In this document: positions 32,154 to 42,100 of the stretch, in pieces
Layout of the letters: each line of letters opens with the position of its first letter
How positions within the stretch are numbered: position 1 is the stretch's first letter
Origin: Paenibacillus sp. FSL H7-0737
GTDB lineage: Bacteria; Bacillota; Bacilli; Paenibacillales; Paenibacillaceae
Reading direction: 5' to 3'
NCBI RefSeq assembly: GCF_000758545.1
Contig: NZ_CP009279.1
Coordinates: 6,448,001 to 6,512,000 of the forward strand
DNA length: 64,000 bases
Notes under the pieces: generated by a model
Databases searched by the model: none
What the model was told of the DNA's origin: nothing
The model's input: the letters and a program-made list of their open reading frames with translations, nothing else
Translations under genes and position numbers: made by a program

Positions 32154-33267
32154 GACTCTCCACCTCGCCGTAAGCTTCCAGACGTTTGTCGAACTCTTCC
32201 TCCGTTTCACCAAAACGCATAACATGAATCGCTTCCGGATCAAAATAAAGGCCAATTTCACTACCTACCGTCGCCTTACGTGTAGAATGCACAAGCCATT
32301 CATGTCCGGATTCATCATAACAACTGATTTCATAGTGGACACCCCGGAACAACTGGGAATCCACTCGCACACGTAGCTTACCCTGTTCCAGCGTTGAAAT
32401 TTCCAAATCCTCAGGGCGTATAACAATCTCCACAGATTCGTTTGGTTTAAGACCAGCATCAAAACATTCAAAGCGGCGCCCGTTAAACTCCACCAGATAG
32501 TCTTCAATCATAACACCCGGAACAATGTTGGACTCGCCAATAAAATCAGCCACGAAACGGTTAATTGGCTCATCATAGATATCATTAGGTGTTCCGCTTT
32601 GTTCGATTTTTCCTTTGTTCATGACAAAAATCCAGTCGGACATCGCGAGTGCCTCTTCCTGGTCATGTGTAACAAAAATAAAGGTAATGCCAAGTCGTTG
32701 CTGCATTTCACGCAGTATGTACTGCATCTCTGTTCGCAGCTTCAGATCGAGCGCAGATAGCGGCTCGTCCAGCAAAAGAACCTGCGGCTCATTCACAATC
32801 GCACGAGCAATAGCCACGCGCTGACGTTGACCACCGGACATTTCGTTAATGGCACGCTGCTCGTAGCCCACAAGGTTAACGAAACTTAGCGCTTCCTGCA
32901 CCTTCTTCGTGATGACGTCTTTCTTAAGCTTCTTAATGCGCAGTCCGAAAGCCACATTCTCGAATACGTTCAGGTGTGGAAACAATGCGTAATCCTGAAA
33001 GACCGTATTGACCTGCCGCTCATTGGCTGGAATGTGGTTGATCACTTTACCGTTTAAATAGATAGAACCGCTTGTTGGCTCTGCGAACCCAGCGATCAAT
33101 CGTAGAATAGTCGTTTTACCACAGCCTGATGGACCAAGTAGTGTATAAAATTTGCCGCGCTCTATCTCAAAGCTGACTCCTTTTAACACCGGATCTTCGT
33201 CGTCATATTGCTTGGTAACCTCTTCAAATGAAATAATGGTGCCTTCCTGAATAGCTATAGCTAACAA
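32143..33267 (-). CDS. potA: Spermidine/putrescine ABC transporter ATPase PotA
   Basis: This ATPase (up to 374 residues) has Walker A LLGPSGCGKTTILRLIAG, signature MSGGQRQRVAIARA, Walker B VLLLDEPLSALD and a C-terminal TOBE-type regulatory domain after about residue 240. Homology begins at IISFEEVTKQYDDEDPVL, about residue 11. The start is unclear: the only usual start codon is a TTG at 33267 that directly abuts its GGGAGG site, and an in-frame TAG lies 12 nt upstream. A rare ATA or ATT codon 9-15 nt after the site is the alternative. First gene of potABCD. Confidence 0.9.
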   Translation of the reverse strand: MLAIAIQEGTIISFEEVTKQYDDEDPVLKGVSFEIERGKFYTLLGPSGCGKTTILRLIAGFAEPTSGSIYLNGKVINHIPANERQVNTVFQDYALFPHLNVFENVAFGLRIKKLKKDVITKKVQEALSFVNLVGYEQRAINEMSGGQRQRVAIARAIVNEPQVLLLDEPLSALDLKLRTEMQYILREMQQRLGITFIFVTHDQEEALAMSDWIFVMNKGKIEQSGTPNDIYDEPINRFVADFIGESNIVPGVMIEDYLVEFNGRRFECFDAGLKPNESVEIVIRPEDLEISTLEQGKLRVRVDSQLFRGVHYEISCYDESGHEWLVHSTRKATVGSEIGLYFDPEAIHVMRFGETEEEFDKRLEAYGEVESHEE

Positions 33268-33554
33268 CCTCCCTGCCTAAAGTATCACAATACTATTTTA
33301 CCCGCATCTCGCGGAGAACAATCGAATGGGCATGCTCAGCGCTAATAAGCGACAATTCCTCCTCTCATTCGACACTCCAATAGATATAGCATATTAGATT
33401 GTACCATTATATGCGATAGCTTACATGGATAAGGAATGCGTAAACTTAACAACTTTGTAAAATATCCAGTCCTCCAGGCCTTTTTTAAGGTGTTATAATG
33501 AAAACGAACTGAAAGACCAGACAGTTTTTTTCATTTTTTTCCGAAAGAAGATGA

Positions 33555-34658
33555 ATGATAATGAACGAGGGGTTACAAGACCGCCTTGAAAAATATGGTT
33601 TCTCACTTTACATGATACGAATTACGCTGGCCGCTTCACTTTCATGGGTCGCCGTACACAGCATATATGGTAGCCAATATTTATACTTTGCACCCCTTGC
33701 GGCTATCCTCATCACCCAAGCCAGTGTTAAAGCATCGCTAGAAAAAGGAATCTACCGCCTGATCGGCATTATTCTTGGCGGGATCGTTAGCCTAATTGTT
33801 GGCCAGTTTTTTGATGTAGGTGGGCTTTCTATCCTGCTCATTCTACTCATCGGGATTGGCATCGCTACGGCCTGTAAGATGAACATTCAAGCTGTCTCAC
33901 AGGTGGGAGTTACTTCCGTCCTGGCTCTTACTTTCTACCAGAATGACTACGTGCTTTGGAGAATAGGGGAAACGTTCATTGGTGTGCTGATCGCCCTGGC
34001 CATCAATATGATTATCGTGCCGCCGAACAGGTTCGTCAAGGTAAAAGCATTGGCATTCGAAGGAAGTCTTCTACTTGCGGATGCATTAAAAGATCTCGTA
34101 GGCGTAAGACGTGATTCTCCGAAAGACAATTTGCTGGAGGAAGCAGGTAAACTCCTGTCGAATAGCAGCCGGGAACAGAAAGAAATGTTCTATACCCTCA
34201 CACATTATCAGTGCCGGGGTGAACTGAAGGGACTCATACAGGCTACCTCACATCTAAAAAGCATTCATTCCTACGTCAAAGAAATCGCCGACGATATTCG
34301 TCTTCTGCCAGCGCATCACGCCTCTTCGGATTGGATGAAGGATGTGCTGGAATCAACCGCAGATTGCATTGCTCTTTATGGAACCAGAACCTTATCAGAC
34401 GCCGAATGCCAACGTTCTCTTGCCGATTGCATACAACGCGCTCGAGACCTGCAACTGGCAAGTTTCTCTGAACTACAAGGGAATTGTTCGCTATCAAGCA
34501 TTCGTGATCTTGGTGCGGTCTTCAGTCACTTAAACCGGGTGTTGGAGGAAGTAGAGCGGGCTAAATCTGCTACTTATGTTGTAGCCACTCGGCCCTCAAC
34601 GGCTGAAGTCGCACGCGCTTTACGTTTTATTAAAAAGGGACTCTCCCAGAAGCTATAA
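33555..34658 (+). CDS. FUSC/aromatic acid exporter family membrane protein
   Basis: The 367-residue protein has about five or six transmembrane helices in residues 15-165 (YFAPLAAILITQASVKASL, GIILGGIVSLIVGQFF) and a cytosolic helical C-terminal half. This matches the DUF939/ArAE_1 group of putative aromatic acid exporters; the substrate is unproven. ATGs at 33555 and 33561 both follow a weak GAAAGAAG site. The stop codon lies inside the terminator stem. Confidence 0.82.
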   Translation: MIMNEGLQDRLEKYGFSLYMIRITLAASLSWVAVHSIYGSQYLYFAPLAAILITQASVKASLEKGIYRLIGIILGGIVSLIVGQFFDVGGLSILLILLIGIGIATACKMNIQAVSQVGVTSVLALTFYQNDYVLWRIGETFIGVLIALAINMIIVPPNRFVKVKALAFEGSLLLADALKDLVGVRRDSPKDNLLEEAGKLLSNSSREQKEMFYTLTHYQCRGELKGLIQATSHLKSIHSYVKEIADDIRLLPAHHASSDWMKDVLESTADCIALYGTRTLSDAECQRSLADCIQRARDLQLASFSELQGNCSLSSIRDLGAVFSHLNRVLEEVERAKSATYVVATRPSTAEVARALRFIKKGLSQKL

Positions 34659-34678
34659 GCTTCGGGAGTGTCCCTTTT
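34633..34678 (+). terminator. Terminator overlapping the end of the FUSC gene
   Basis: AAAAGGGACtCTCCC pairs with GGGAGtGTCCCTTTT, with an inner AAGCT/AGCTT stem. The coding stop at 34656-34658 is within the loop region, so the last codons of the gene form the left arm. Confidence 0.85.
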
Positions 34679-34682
34679 GTTC

Positions 34683-34714
34683 AAATATAAGGATGCCGAA
34701 GGCGTTTATGCTTG
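34683..34714 (-). repeat. Interspersed structured element, copy 4 (internally deleted)
   Basis: On the minus strand it reads CAAGCATAAACGCCTTCGGC followed by ATCCTTATATTT. This is the left 26 nt or so of copies 1/2 joined at CCTTATA straight to their right end. The joint lies exactly at the CCTTATA word that occurs twice in the full element, as expected for deletion between short direct repeats. Confidence 0.65.
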
Positions 34715-34772
34715 CCTATTCATCAATATGCCCTCATACGCCCCTGATTACTACAATCACCACATAAATTAA

Positions 34773-35660
34773 CTAAACCGACTGCTTCGCGGCACGCCCG
34801 ATCCTCACGTTCACCAGAACAATGCTGCTAACAATAAGCAGTAGACCAATCACAAGATTCAAAGTAATCTGCTCATTTAAAAAGACTACACTAGTACCTA
34901 TCGAGATCAGTGGAATCAAAAAAGTGAATGATCCGACCTTCCCTGCCTCTCCCTCGTTAATCAGCTTGAAATAGATCAGCCAGCCTAAAGCGATCACAAA
35001 GACTGCAATAAACAGCGTATCGGCTATAAACGTTCCACTCCAGGTGATATCCGACCACTTCTCTGTAGCAGATCCCGAAAGCAGCAAAATGATACCACCG
35101 ATCGTTATTTGCATAGCGGTCATCCATAGCATATCCACGCGCACAGCATTTCGTTTCATATATACCGTTCCTAATGCCCAGCTCAAAGCACTGGCTAAAG
35201 CAAGCACAATTCCCCATATAGAGATGCTTCCGTTAAGTCCTCCAATACTGAGGGAGCCTACTCCGATGAACCCTAGCAACAGACCTGCCATTTTGAGCCC
35301 GCACATACTCTCTCCTAACCACAGCCATGAAAAAATGCCCAGCAATACCGGCTGCAGAAATACAATGGACGAGAATAATCCTGCGGGTACATACTGCAAG
35401 CCAATCGTCTGAAATCCATAATAAAACACGATACTTAATATAGCCGAAGTCAGATAGATCGGCCATAGCTGCTTGAAGCGAAGCTCCTTCATCTTAGGAA
35501 GTGCAATTAGAATCAGAATGAATCCGCCGATGACGGTTCGGATACCTGCAAATAATAAGGGCGGAGCGTAGTCTAAGGCGATTTTGGATATAGGCCAATT
35601 TATGCCCCATACAATCACCAAAAATATAAGAAGGATGATGCTTTTCTTCTGCTGATTCAT
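34773..35660 (-). CDS. EamA/DMT-superfamily transporter
   Basis: The 295-residue protein has ten transmembrane segments in two EamA repeats (VWGINWPISKIALDYAPPLLF; ALSWALGTVYMKRNAVRV). Such carriers export metabolites or amino acids; the substrate is unknown. The ATG at 35660 has AAGGAG 9 nt upstream; an in-frame extension of 61 residues has no binding site or family similarity. It is divergent from a LysR regulator 96 nt away, which probably controls it. Confidence 0.87.
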   Translation of the reverse strand: MNQQKKSIILLIFLVIVWGINWPISKIALDYAPPLLFAGIRTVIGGFILILIALPKMKELRFKQLWPIYLTSAILSIVFYYGFQTIGLQYVPAGLFSSIVFLQPVLLGIFSWLWLGESMCGLKMAGLLLGFIGVGSLSIGGLNGSISIWGIVLALASALSWALGTVYMKRNAVRVDMLWMTAMQITIGGIILLLSGSATEKWSDITWSGTFIADTLFIAVFVIALGWLIYFKLINEGEAGKVGSFTFLIPLISIGTSVVFLNEQITLNLVIGLLLIVSSIVLVNVRIGRAAKQSV

Positions 35661-35756
35661 GTATTCACTCCTTGGTGTAGATTCATCACAAATGATACAA
35701 TAATTAAGAATATAAATGAAATGAATAATACTCATAAGGGGCATATCATATTTGTT

Positions 35757-36653
35757 ATGAACAATAATCAAATTCGTTTGTTCGTCAAAATCGCGGAAAG
35801 CGGTAGTTTTACCAAAGCTGGTGTAGAACTGAATATGACCCAACCTGCTGTCAGTCGAGCAATTTCCTCTTTAGAAGCCGAACTGGATGTAAAGCTATTA
35901 CTCCGAGATCGACGGAACGGTCTAATGCTTACTGACATCGGCAAGCGTATCCTTGTTATTTTTCGTGAAATTCTAATGGGCTTTGATAAGGTCAATCAGG
36001 AGATTTCCGCCGAGAGGGGGCTTGAGAAGGGAAGCATTCGAATTGGGGCTTTTCCAGTGGCTTCCGCCTATTTTTTACCGAAGATTATTAGCTCTATCAC
36101 TGAAAGATATCCGAATATTACGATTAGCCTGCAGGAGGGCTCTATCGCCGAAGTCAGAGAATGGCTGGAATCCAAAGAAATTGATGTTGGCTTATTGCTC
36201 GCTCCTTGCGAGGCGTTCGAAACCATCCCACTATATAGAGAAAAGCTGTACGCTGTAATCAGAAATGACCATCCTTTGCACGAGCGTTCTGTCATAGGTG
36301 TTAGAGAATTAGCCGGTGAGCCTATGCTGATCTGTAAAGCAGGTTATGAACCACCGGTGGTAGATTTATTCCGCAGAAGCAGCAGCTATCTGAATGTGAA
36401 ATATGTGGTTAATAACTATGCAACAGCTCTTAATATGGTTCAAGAGGGGCTGGCTGTAGGTGTGATGTCTGAGCTATCCTTGTTATCTTTACCTCCAAAT
36501 GTAGTAACCCGTGAACTGCAGCCCGACGCCTATAGAGATATACATATCGCAGTCAGCTCGCTTACCGATACTTCCATAGCTGTAAAGATGTTCATGGATA
36601 CAGCTCTGGATCTTTTTACTAAGCCTAAAAAAATGGATGATGAGGAGTGCTGA
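35757..36653 (+). CDS. LysR-family transcriptional regulator
   Basis: The 298-residue protein has the LysR winged helix in residues 1-62 (MNNNQIRLFVKIAESGSFTK, MTQPAVSRAISSLEAEL) and a LysR substrate-binding domain after residue 88. It lies divergently from the EamA transporter and only 2 nt upstream of the aldo/keto reductase gene, so it may control both. The ATG at 35757 lacks a strong binding site; an in-frame ATG-containing extension of 12 codons is less likely. The effector is unknown. Confidence 0.87.
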   Translation: MNNNQIRLFVKIAESGSFTKAGVELNMTQPAVSRAISSLEAELDVKLLLRDRRNGLMLTDIGKRILVIFREILMGFDKVNQEISAERGLEKGSIRIGAFPVASAYFLPKIISSITERYPNITISLQEGSIAEVREWLESKEIDVGLLLAPCEAFETIPLYREKLYAVIRNDHPLHERSVIGVRELAGEPMLICKAGYEPPVVDLFRRSSSYLNVKYVVNNYATALNMVQEGLAVGVMSELSLLSLPPNVVTRELQPDAYRDIHIAVSSLTDTSIAVKMFMDTALDLFTKPKKMDDEEC

Positions 36654-36655
36654 AG

Positions 36656-37630
36656 ATGAACTTTAAAAGACTTGGAAATAGCGGACTACAAGTATCCGCA
36701 TTGGGACTGGGGACAAATGCTTTTGGTAAAAGGGCGGATCAAGAGACCTCCATTCAGATCGTACATACTGCGCTGGATCATGGCATTAACTTTATCGATA
36801 CCGCTAATATTTACGCCGGCTCCGAATCTGAACGAATCATCGGTCTGGCCTTGGAAAGTAGAAGACATGAGGCTGTTCTCGCCACTAAAGCAGGCTTAGT
36901 TAAGCATGACGGACCTAACGGAAGCGGCTCCTCGAGGCGCCATTTGATGCAGGAATTAGAAGATAGTCTTCGCCGCCTAAAAACGGACTATGTCGATCTA
37001 TACCAGATTCACACCTTCGATCCCAATACGCCACTCGAAGAGACGTTACGGACCCTGGACGATATGGTATCTTCGGGCAAAGTACGCTATATCGGGGCTT
37101 CCAACTATACAGCATGGCAATTAATGAAGGCGATTGGAATTAGTGAGGCACGGAGCTTCGCCAAATATATTTCAATTCAGTGTAGCTATTCCTTAGCAGA
37201 TCGGACCCCGGAGAATGAGCTTCTCTCCCTTTGTCTTGATCAAGGTGTAGGGATTATTCCTTATTTTCCACTGGCGGGCGGAATTCTCACAGGCAAATAT
37301 AATTCAAACGGTTCCGCACCTTCAGGGTCCAGAGCAGATACCGATCCTAATTTCAAAAGATTCCTGAATCATGAACGGATCGAACTGGGGAACAAAGTGG
37401 GACAGATCGCTGAAGAACTGGGAACCTCTTCTACTGCACTTTCCTTAGCTTGGCTCATGAATCGTCCTGCCGTCTCGACAGTTATTGTGGGGGCTACACG
37501 CGTGGAGCAGCTGGAACAGAATTTGCATAGCACCTCCATTCAGCTTAACGAAGAAACAGTGAGCAAGCTGGATGAGGCAAGTGATTCCTTCCGCTTTGGC
37601 GAGCCTTTCGCTTTTTATCGGCTCCCATAG
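36656..37630 (+). CDS. Aldo/keto reductase
   Basis: The 324-residue NADPH-type oxidoreductase has the AKR tetrad Asp48 and Tyr53 (FIDTANIYAGSE), Lys in LATKAGLV and His in YQIHTFDP, and a C-terminal cofactor stretch PAVSTVIVGATRVEQLEQNL. It reduces aldehydes or ketones; the substrate is not known. The ATG is 8 nt after GAGGAG and starts 2 nt behind the LysR stop. It is followed by an aldehyde dehydrogenase gene, suggesting a shared aldehyde-clearing role. Confidence 0.88.
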   Translation: MNFKRLGNSGLQVSALGLGTNAFGKRADQETSIQIVHTALDHGINFIDTANIYAGSESERIIGLALESRRHEAVLATKAGLVKHDGPNGSGSSRRHLMQELEDSLRRLKTDYVDLYQIHTFDPNTPLEETLRTLDDMVSSGKVRYIGASNYTAWQLMKAIGISEARSFAKYISIQCSYSLADRTPENELLSLCLDQGVGIIPYFPLAGGILTGKYNSNGSAPSGSRADTDPNFKRFLNHERIELGNKVGQIAEELGTSSTALSLAWLMNRPAVSTVIVGATRVEQLEQNLHSTSIQLNEETVSKLDEASDSFRFGEPFAFYRLP

Positions 37631-37662
37631 TCTGAACTACTATAATGAAGGAGGGGAGTATT

Positions 37663-39054
37663 ATGACAACACATACAACGGCTAGTATTCAAGTGATGCT
37701 TGAAGAGCATAAGGACTTTTTCAATCGTGGCGCAACTAAAGAGGTTGCCTTTCGGCTTAGTCAGCTTCAGAAACTCAAAGACAGCATTAAACGATACGAG
37801 GTTCGCATTATCACTGCCTTACAACAGGATTTAGGAAAAAGTGAGTTCGAGGCTTATGCCACAGAGATTGGCTTCACCTTGGACAGCCTCGGTTACATGA
37901 TGAAGCATCTCAGACGTTGGGCGAAGCCCGTAAAGGTTAGATCACCACTGCATTTATTTCCTGCGAAGAGTTATATCTTAAGTGAACCTTACGGTACCGT
38001 GCTCATTATAGGTCCTTTTAATTATCCATTTCAGTTGCTGATCGAACCGCTTATAGGCGCCATTGCCGCTGGAAACTGCGCTGTCCTCAAGCCATCGGAG
38101 AGCACACCAGCCATTACGGCTGTTATAGAGCAGCTCATTCAGGAGACCTTCGAACCCCAGTATATTCGCGTAGTTCAGGGGGAGAAAGAGACCACCAATC
38201 TGCTGATCCATGCCAAGTTTGATTATATTTTCTTCACGGGCAGTGTTCCGGTCGGTAAAATCGTGATGGAAGCCGCTGCGAAGAATCTAGTGCCTGTAAC
38301 CTTGGAGCTTGGCGGGAAAAGTCCGGTCATTGTCGACACATCAGCCAATCTTGATGTTGCAGCGAAGCGAATCGTATGGGGAAAATTATTAAATGCCGGT
38401 CAAACCTGTATCGCCCCCGATTATTTGCTCGTTCATAAGGACATTGCTAATGAATTGATCACCAAAATCAAACATCAGATTACTGAATTCTACGGTCAAA
38501 ATGCGCAGCCGAATACAGATTATGGCCGGATCGTAAATGAGCGCCAGCTGCAAAGACTCGCCAGTCTCATTGAACGGGATCGGGAAAAGGTGGTTATGGG
38601 CGGAACCGTCATTTCAGAAGAACGTTATATTGAACCTACACTAATCTATCCTGCCGCTTGGACTGACGCTTCTATGGAAGATGAGATCTTCGGTCCGATC
38701 CTACCCATATTGGAATATCATCAATTGGATGAAGCTATCCGGAGTATTAACGAGCACCCAAAACCACTTGCACTTTATCTATTCACAGAGGATAAAAATG
38801 TTGAACAAGAGGTGCTTTCCCGAGTCTCTTTCGGAGGAGGCTGCATCAATGATACGATCTCGCATGTGGCGAACGCTAGCTTGCCGTTTGGTGGGGTAGG
38901 CAACTCTGGAATCGGCGGTTATCACGGGAAGCACAGCTTTGAAGTCTTTTCCCACCGCAAAAGCATCGTTAAAAGAGGCACACGAATCGACCTCGGGATT
39001 GTGTACCCACCCTATGGGAATAAGATCAAGCTTGTACGAAAAGTATTAAAATAG
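37663..39054 (+). CDS. Aldehyde dehydrogenase (class 3 type)
   Basis: The 463-residue enzyme has GPFNYPFQLLIEPLIGAIAAGN, FTGSVPVGKIVMEAA, the glutamate motif VTLELGGKSPV and catalytic Cys249 in NAGQTCIAPDYLL. The C-terminal hydrophobic stretch of class 3 fatty aldehyde enzymes is partly present. It oxidises aldehydes to acids with NAD(P)+. The ATG at 37663 has GGAGGGG upstream. It is the last gene of the LysR-AKR-ALDH unit and is followed by a terminator. Confidence 0.9.
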   Translation: MTTHTTASIQVMLEEHKDFFNRGATKEVAFRLSQLQKLKDSIKRYEVRIITALQQDLGKSEFEAYATEIGFTLDSLGYMMKHLRRWAKPVKVRSPLHLFPAKSYILSEPYGTVLIIGPFNYPFQLLIEPLIGAIAAGNCAVLKPSESTPAITAVIEQLIQETFEPQYIRVVQGEKETTNLLIHAKFDYIFFTGSVPVGKIVMEAAAKNLVPVTLELGGKSPVIVDTSANLDVAAKRIVWGKLLNAGQTCIAPDYLLVHKDIANELITKIKHQITEFYGQNAQPNTDYGRIVNERQLQRLASLIERDREKVVMGGTVISEERYIEPTLIYPAAWTDASMEDEIFGPILPILEYHQLDEAIRSINEHPKPLALYLFTEDKNVEQEVLSRVSFGGGCINDTISHVANASLPFGGVGNSGIGGYHGKHSFEVFSHRKSIVKRGTRIDLGIVYPPYGNKIKLVRKVLK

Positions 39055-39063
39055 ACAAAGCAG

Positions 39064-39089
39064 CAAGCCTCCCATGACTGGGAGGCTTG
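39064..39089. terminator. Terminator between convergent ALDH and GH65 genes
   Basis: CAAGCCTCCc and GGGAGGCTTG make a 10-bp stem with a short loop, followed on the plus strand by ATACTTTTC. It lies between the two convergent stops (39054 and 39116) and could stop transcription from both sides. Confidence 0.75.
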
Positions 39090-39115
39090 ATACTTTTCAG
39101 AGGAACCACTTTTCA

Positions 39116-42100
39116 TTATTTGAACAGCTGTACCAATTCCTCTACATGTAACTCCGCGGTAGAAGGAAACCAGAGCTCAGCACTCTCTTTCAAGGATGGA
39201 CTTCCGGCTCCAACGGACCTCATACCAGCGGCTTTGATGGCAGCTATCCCCTCCGCTGTATCTTCGATAGCTACGCAGCAGTCAGGTGATATGCCCAGCA
39301 TCTCGGTAACCTGTAAATAAATTTCCGGATCTGGCTTGCCCATACGGATGTTTTTAGGGTCAGCAATCGCCTGAAACAAGCGCCCGATCTTCAATCGTTC
39401 AAGAATCAGCATTGCATTCTCATTAACGGAAGCCAGTCCGACAGGGATTCGCTTTTTCTTCAAATCGGTCAGAAGACTATGGATACCCGGGTGCAAATCA
39501 TCCGGTGTCATTTGTTGAATCAGCTGTTTATACTTTTCGTTCTTTTTGTTGCAGAGCATTCCTTTTACCGGTTGGGGTAAATTCAGACCGCTTCCCTCCA
39601 GTAGAATCTCTAAACATTCCATTCGACTATGGCCCTTCAGACGTACATGCTTCTCTCTATCAAAAGAAATCGCCAGCTCATCGGCTAAGGCTTTCCAGGC
39701 CAGATAATGATACTCACTAGAATCGGTAATAATCCCGTCCAGCTCGAAAATAACAGCTTCAAGCTGCTTCACATTTGAAAGAGACACCGGCTTCTTTACA
39801 GTTAACTGCACAAGGCTCCCTTTATGTAGAATTTCAACCACTTCACCTGTCAGTAGTGTATAGATCACTACCTTACTATCAACATAAATATCCAATAAAT
39901 GCCCACCGCTTGTTATTTTAAACCGATAGCTGTCCCATTGTGCTGGCAAGGCAGGATTAAAGGATAGCATACCGCCACATAAGCGCATCCCACCAAACCC
40001 ATTCACAATCGACAGCCAAGATCCTGCCATAGCAGCAGTATGCAGCCCGTCCTTCACATTGCGGTTAATATCATCTAAATCCATCCGTACCGTGCGGTCA
40101 AAATAGGCGTACGCCCCCGCTAAATCACCAATCTCAGCAGAAATAATACTGTGAATGCACGGTGACAAAGAAGAATCATGTGTCGTTAGCGGCTCATAGT
40201 AATTGTAATTGCGGATCTTGTCCGCCAAGCTGAACTGATCACCTAACAGAAACATGGCCATCACCAGATCTGCCTGTTTGAGCACCTGATGACGGTAAAT
40301 CACCAACGGATGGTAATGAAGCAGAAGTGGATATTTATCCGCTGGCGTATGTTCAAAGTCCCACTTCTTCTTAGTCAGAAACGTATCATCCTGAGCATAG
40401 ATGCCAAGCTCATCATCAAAAGGGACATACATTTTTTCTGCGGCGACCAGCCAATCACCAGGCTCTTCCTCAGTCAGACCAATCTTGCCCTTCAGACGTT
40501 CAAAATGCTCCGGATACTGCTTTCCTAACAGTCTGGCTATCTCATATGCATAATAGAGTTGATCCCGTACCATAAGATTAGTGTATGCATTATTGTTAAC
40601 GATAGCTGTATACTCATCTGGACCCGTTACTGCGTCAATACAGAACGCACCCTCCCTGGCTGGATTAAAATGACCCAGATCCACCCAAAAGCGGGAGGTC
40701 TCGAAAATCATTTCCGCCCCCTCCAGGACCAGAAACTCATAATCGCCAGTTGCCCGCACATACTGTTTAATGGCATAGGCAATATCCGCGTTAATATGCA
40801 TTTGTGCTGTTCCTGCCGGAAAATAGGAAGAGTTCTCAGCCCCGTCTATGGTGCGCCAAGGATACAGTGCTCCCTTCTGAGACATGACTGCTGCCCGTTC
40901 CCGTGCCTTATCTAACGTAGCATAACGAAACTCGAGTAGCTTCCGGCTAATCTCCGGCTGTGTAAATGTAAAGAAGGGTATCATATACATCTCGGTATCC
41001 CAGAAATAGTGACCTTCGTACCCTTCACCCGTCAGGCCCTTGGCCCCGATGTTCGTAACCCCGTCACGTCCTACGGATTGCAGCAATTGAAAAGCATTAA
41101 ACCGGATACCCTGTTGAAGCGCAAGATCGCCCTGAATCTCTACATCGGTATGTGCCCAGAAATGATCCAGAAAAGCCCGTTGTTCATGAACAAGAGCCTC
41201 AAACCCACAATTCTCCGCCAAACGTTGTACTTCTAAGCACCTGCTCAACAGCTCGTCTTCTATATAATCCTTAGAAGTGTGATACGAAATGTACTTGGTC
41301 AGAGAGATTCTTTCCCCCATCACCACTGGTACAACCCATTGCATGGATAATCGCTGATTTTCTAGCCGCAGGAGCTTTTCATATCCAGAGCTACAATTCA
41401 GACTGTGGCTAATCCCTGTTAAAAGAGCAAACCCGGTATGCCGCGTCCTCTGTTTCATCCACAAAAAGGACTGCTCGAGCTCATGACCGGTTTCGACTAG
41501 CAGCAAGTTGGGTTCCTTACTCCCTGATCCCAGCCGGGGGTCATCCGTGACCTCCGGCCTTTGGATCTCACCATCGATCGATGAAGTAATCGTTAGGGTT
41601 CCCTCAAAATTCAATGCCTTGACCTCGTAATCTATGGCCGCTAAATGTTTATGCTGCATGGCCACCATCCGACGAATGTTCAGCTGTACCCTGTGTCCGG
41701 CAGGAGATTCCCATTCTACCTGCCGATGCAAGATCCCATTTCGCATATCCAGCTTCCGTTCATAACGGTGCACTTGCCCACTGTTCAACTGAAAGGTATG
41801 ACCTTCAATGCTGAGTTCAATAATCTTGGCGTCCGTCACGTTCAGCATAGCTTGGTTGCGGGAAGGATACCCATAAGCTCCCTCTGGATACACAATAGGC
41901 TCGGAATCAAAAAATCCATTCAAGTAGTTCCCTATTACAGATGAGCCCGAGTGGCCATGGTAACCTTCCTCGAAATTACCGCGCATGCCAATGTATCCAT
42001 TACCCAGAGCAAATACACTTTCGCTTCTTTGATTGTTCTCTTCATCATAAGTCTCCTCATCAAGACTCCACTCCCGGTAAGGATACACCGCAGCCGGATG

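Noticed and set aside
32154..32261. Extended N-terminus of potB inside potA
   Set aside because: Overlaps conserved potA coding sequence, while the ATG at 32153 has a proper site and matches PotB starts.
35661..35843. Extended N-terminus of the EamA transporter
   Set aside because: The extension is not membrane-like in the family manner and the internal ATG at 35660 has a strong binding site; it would also overlap the LysR start region.
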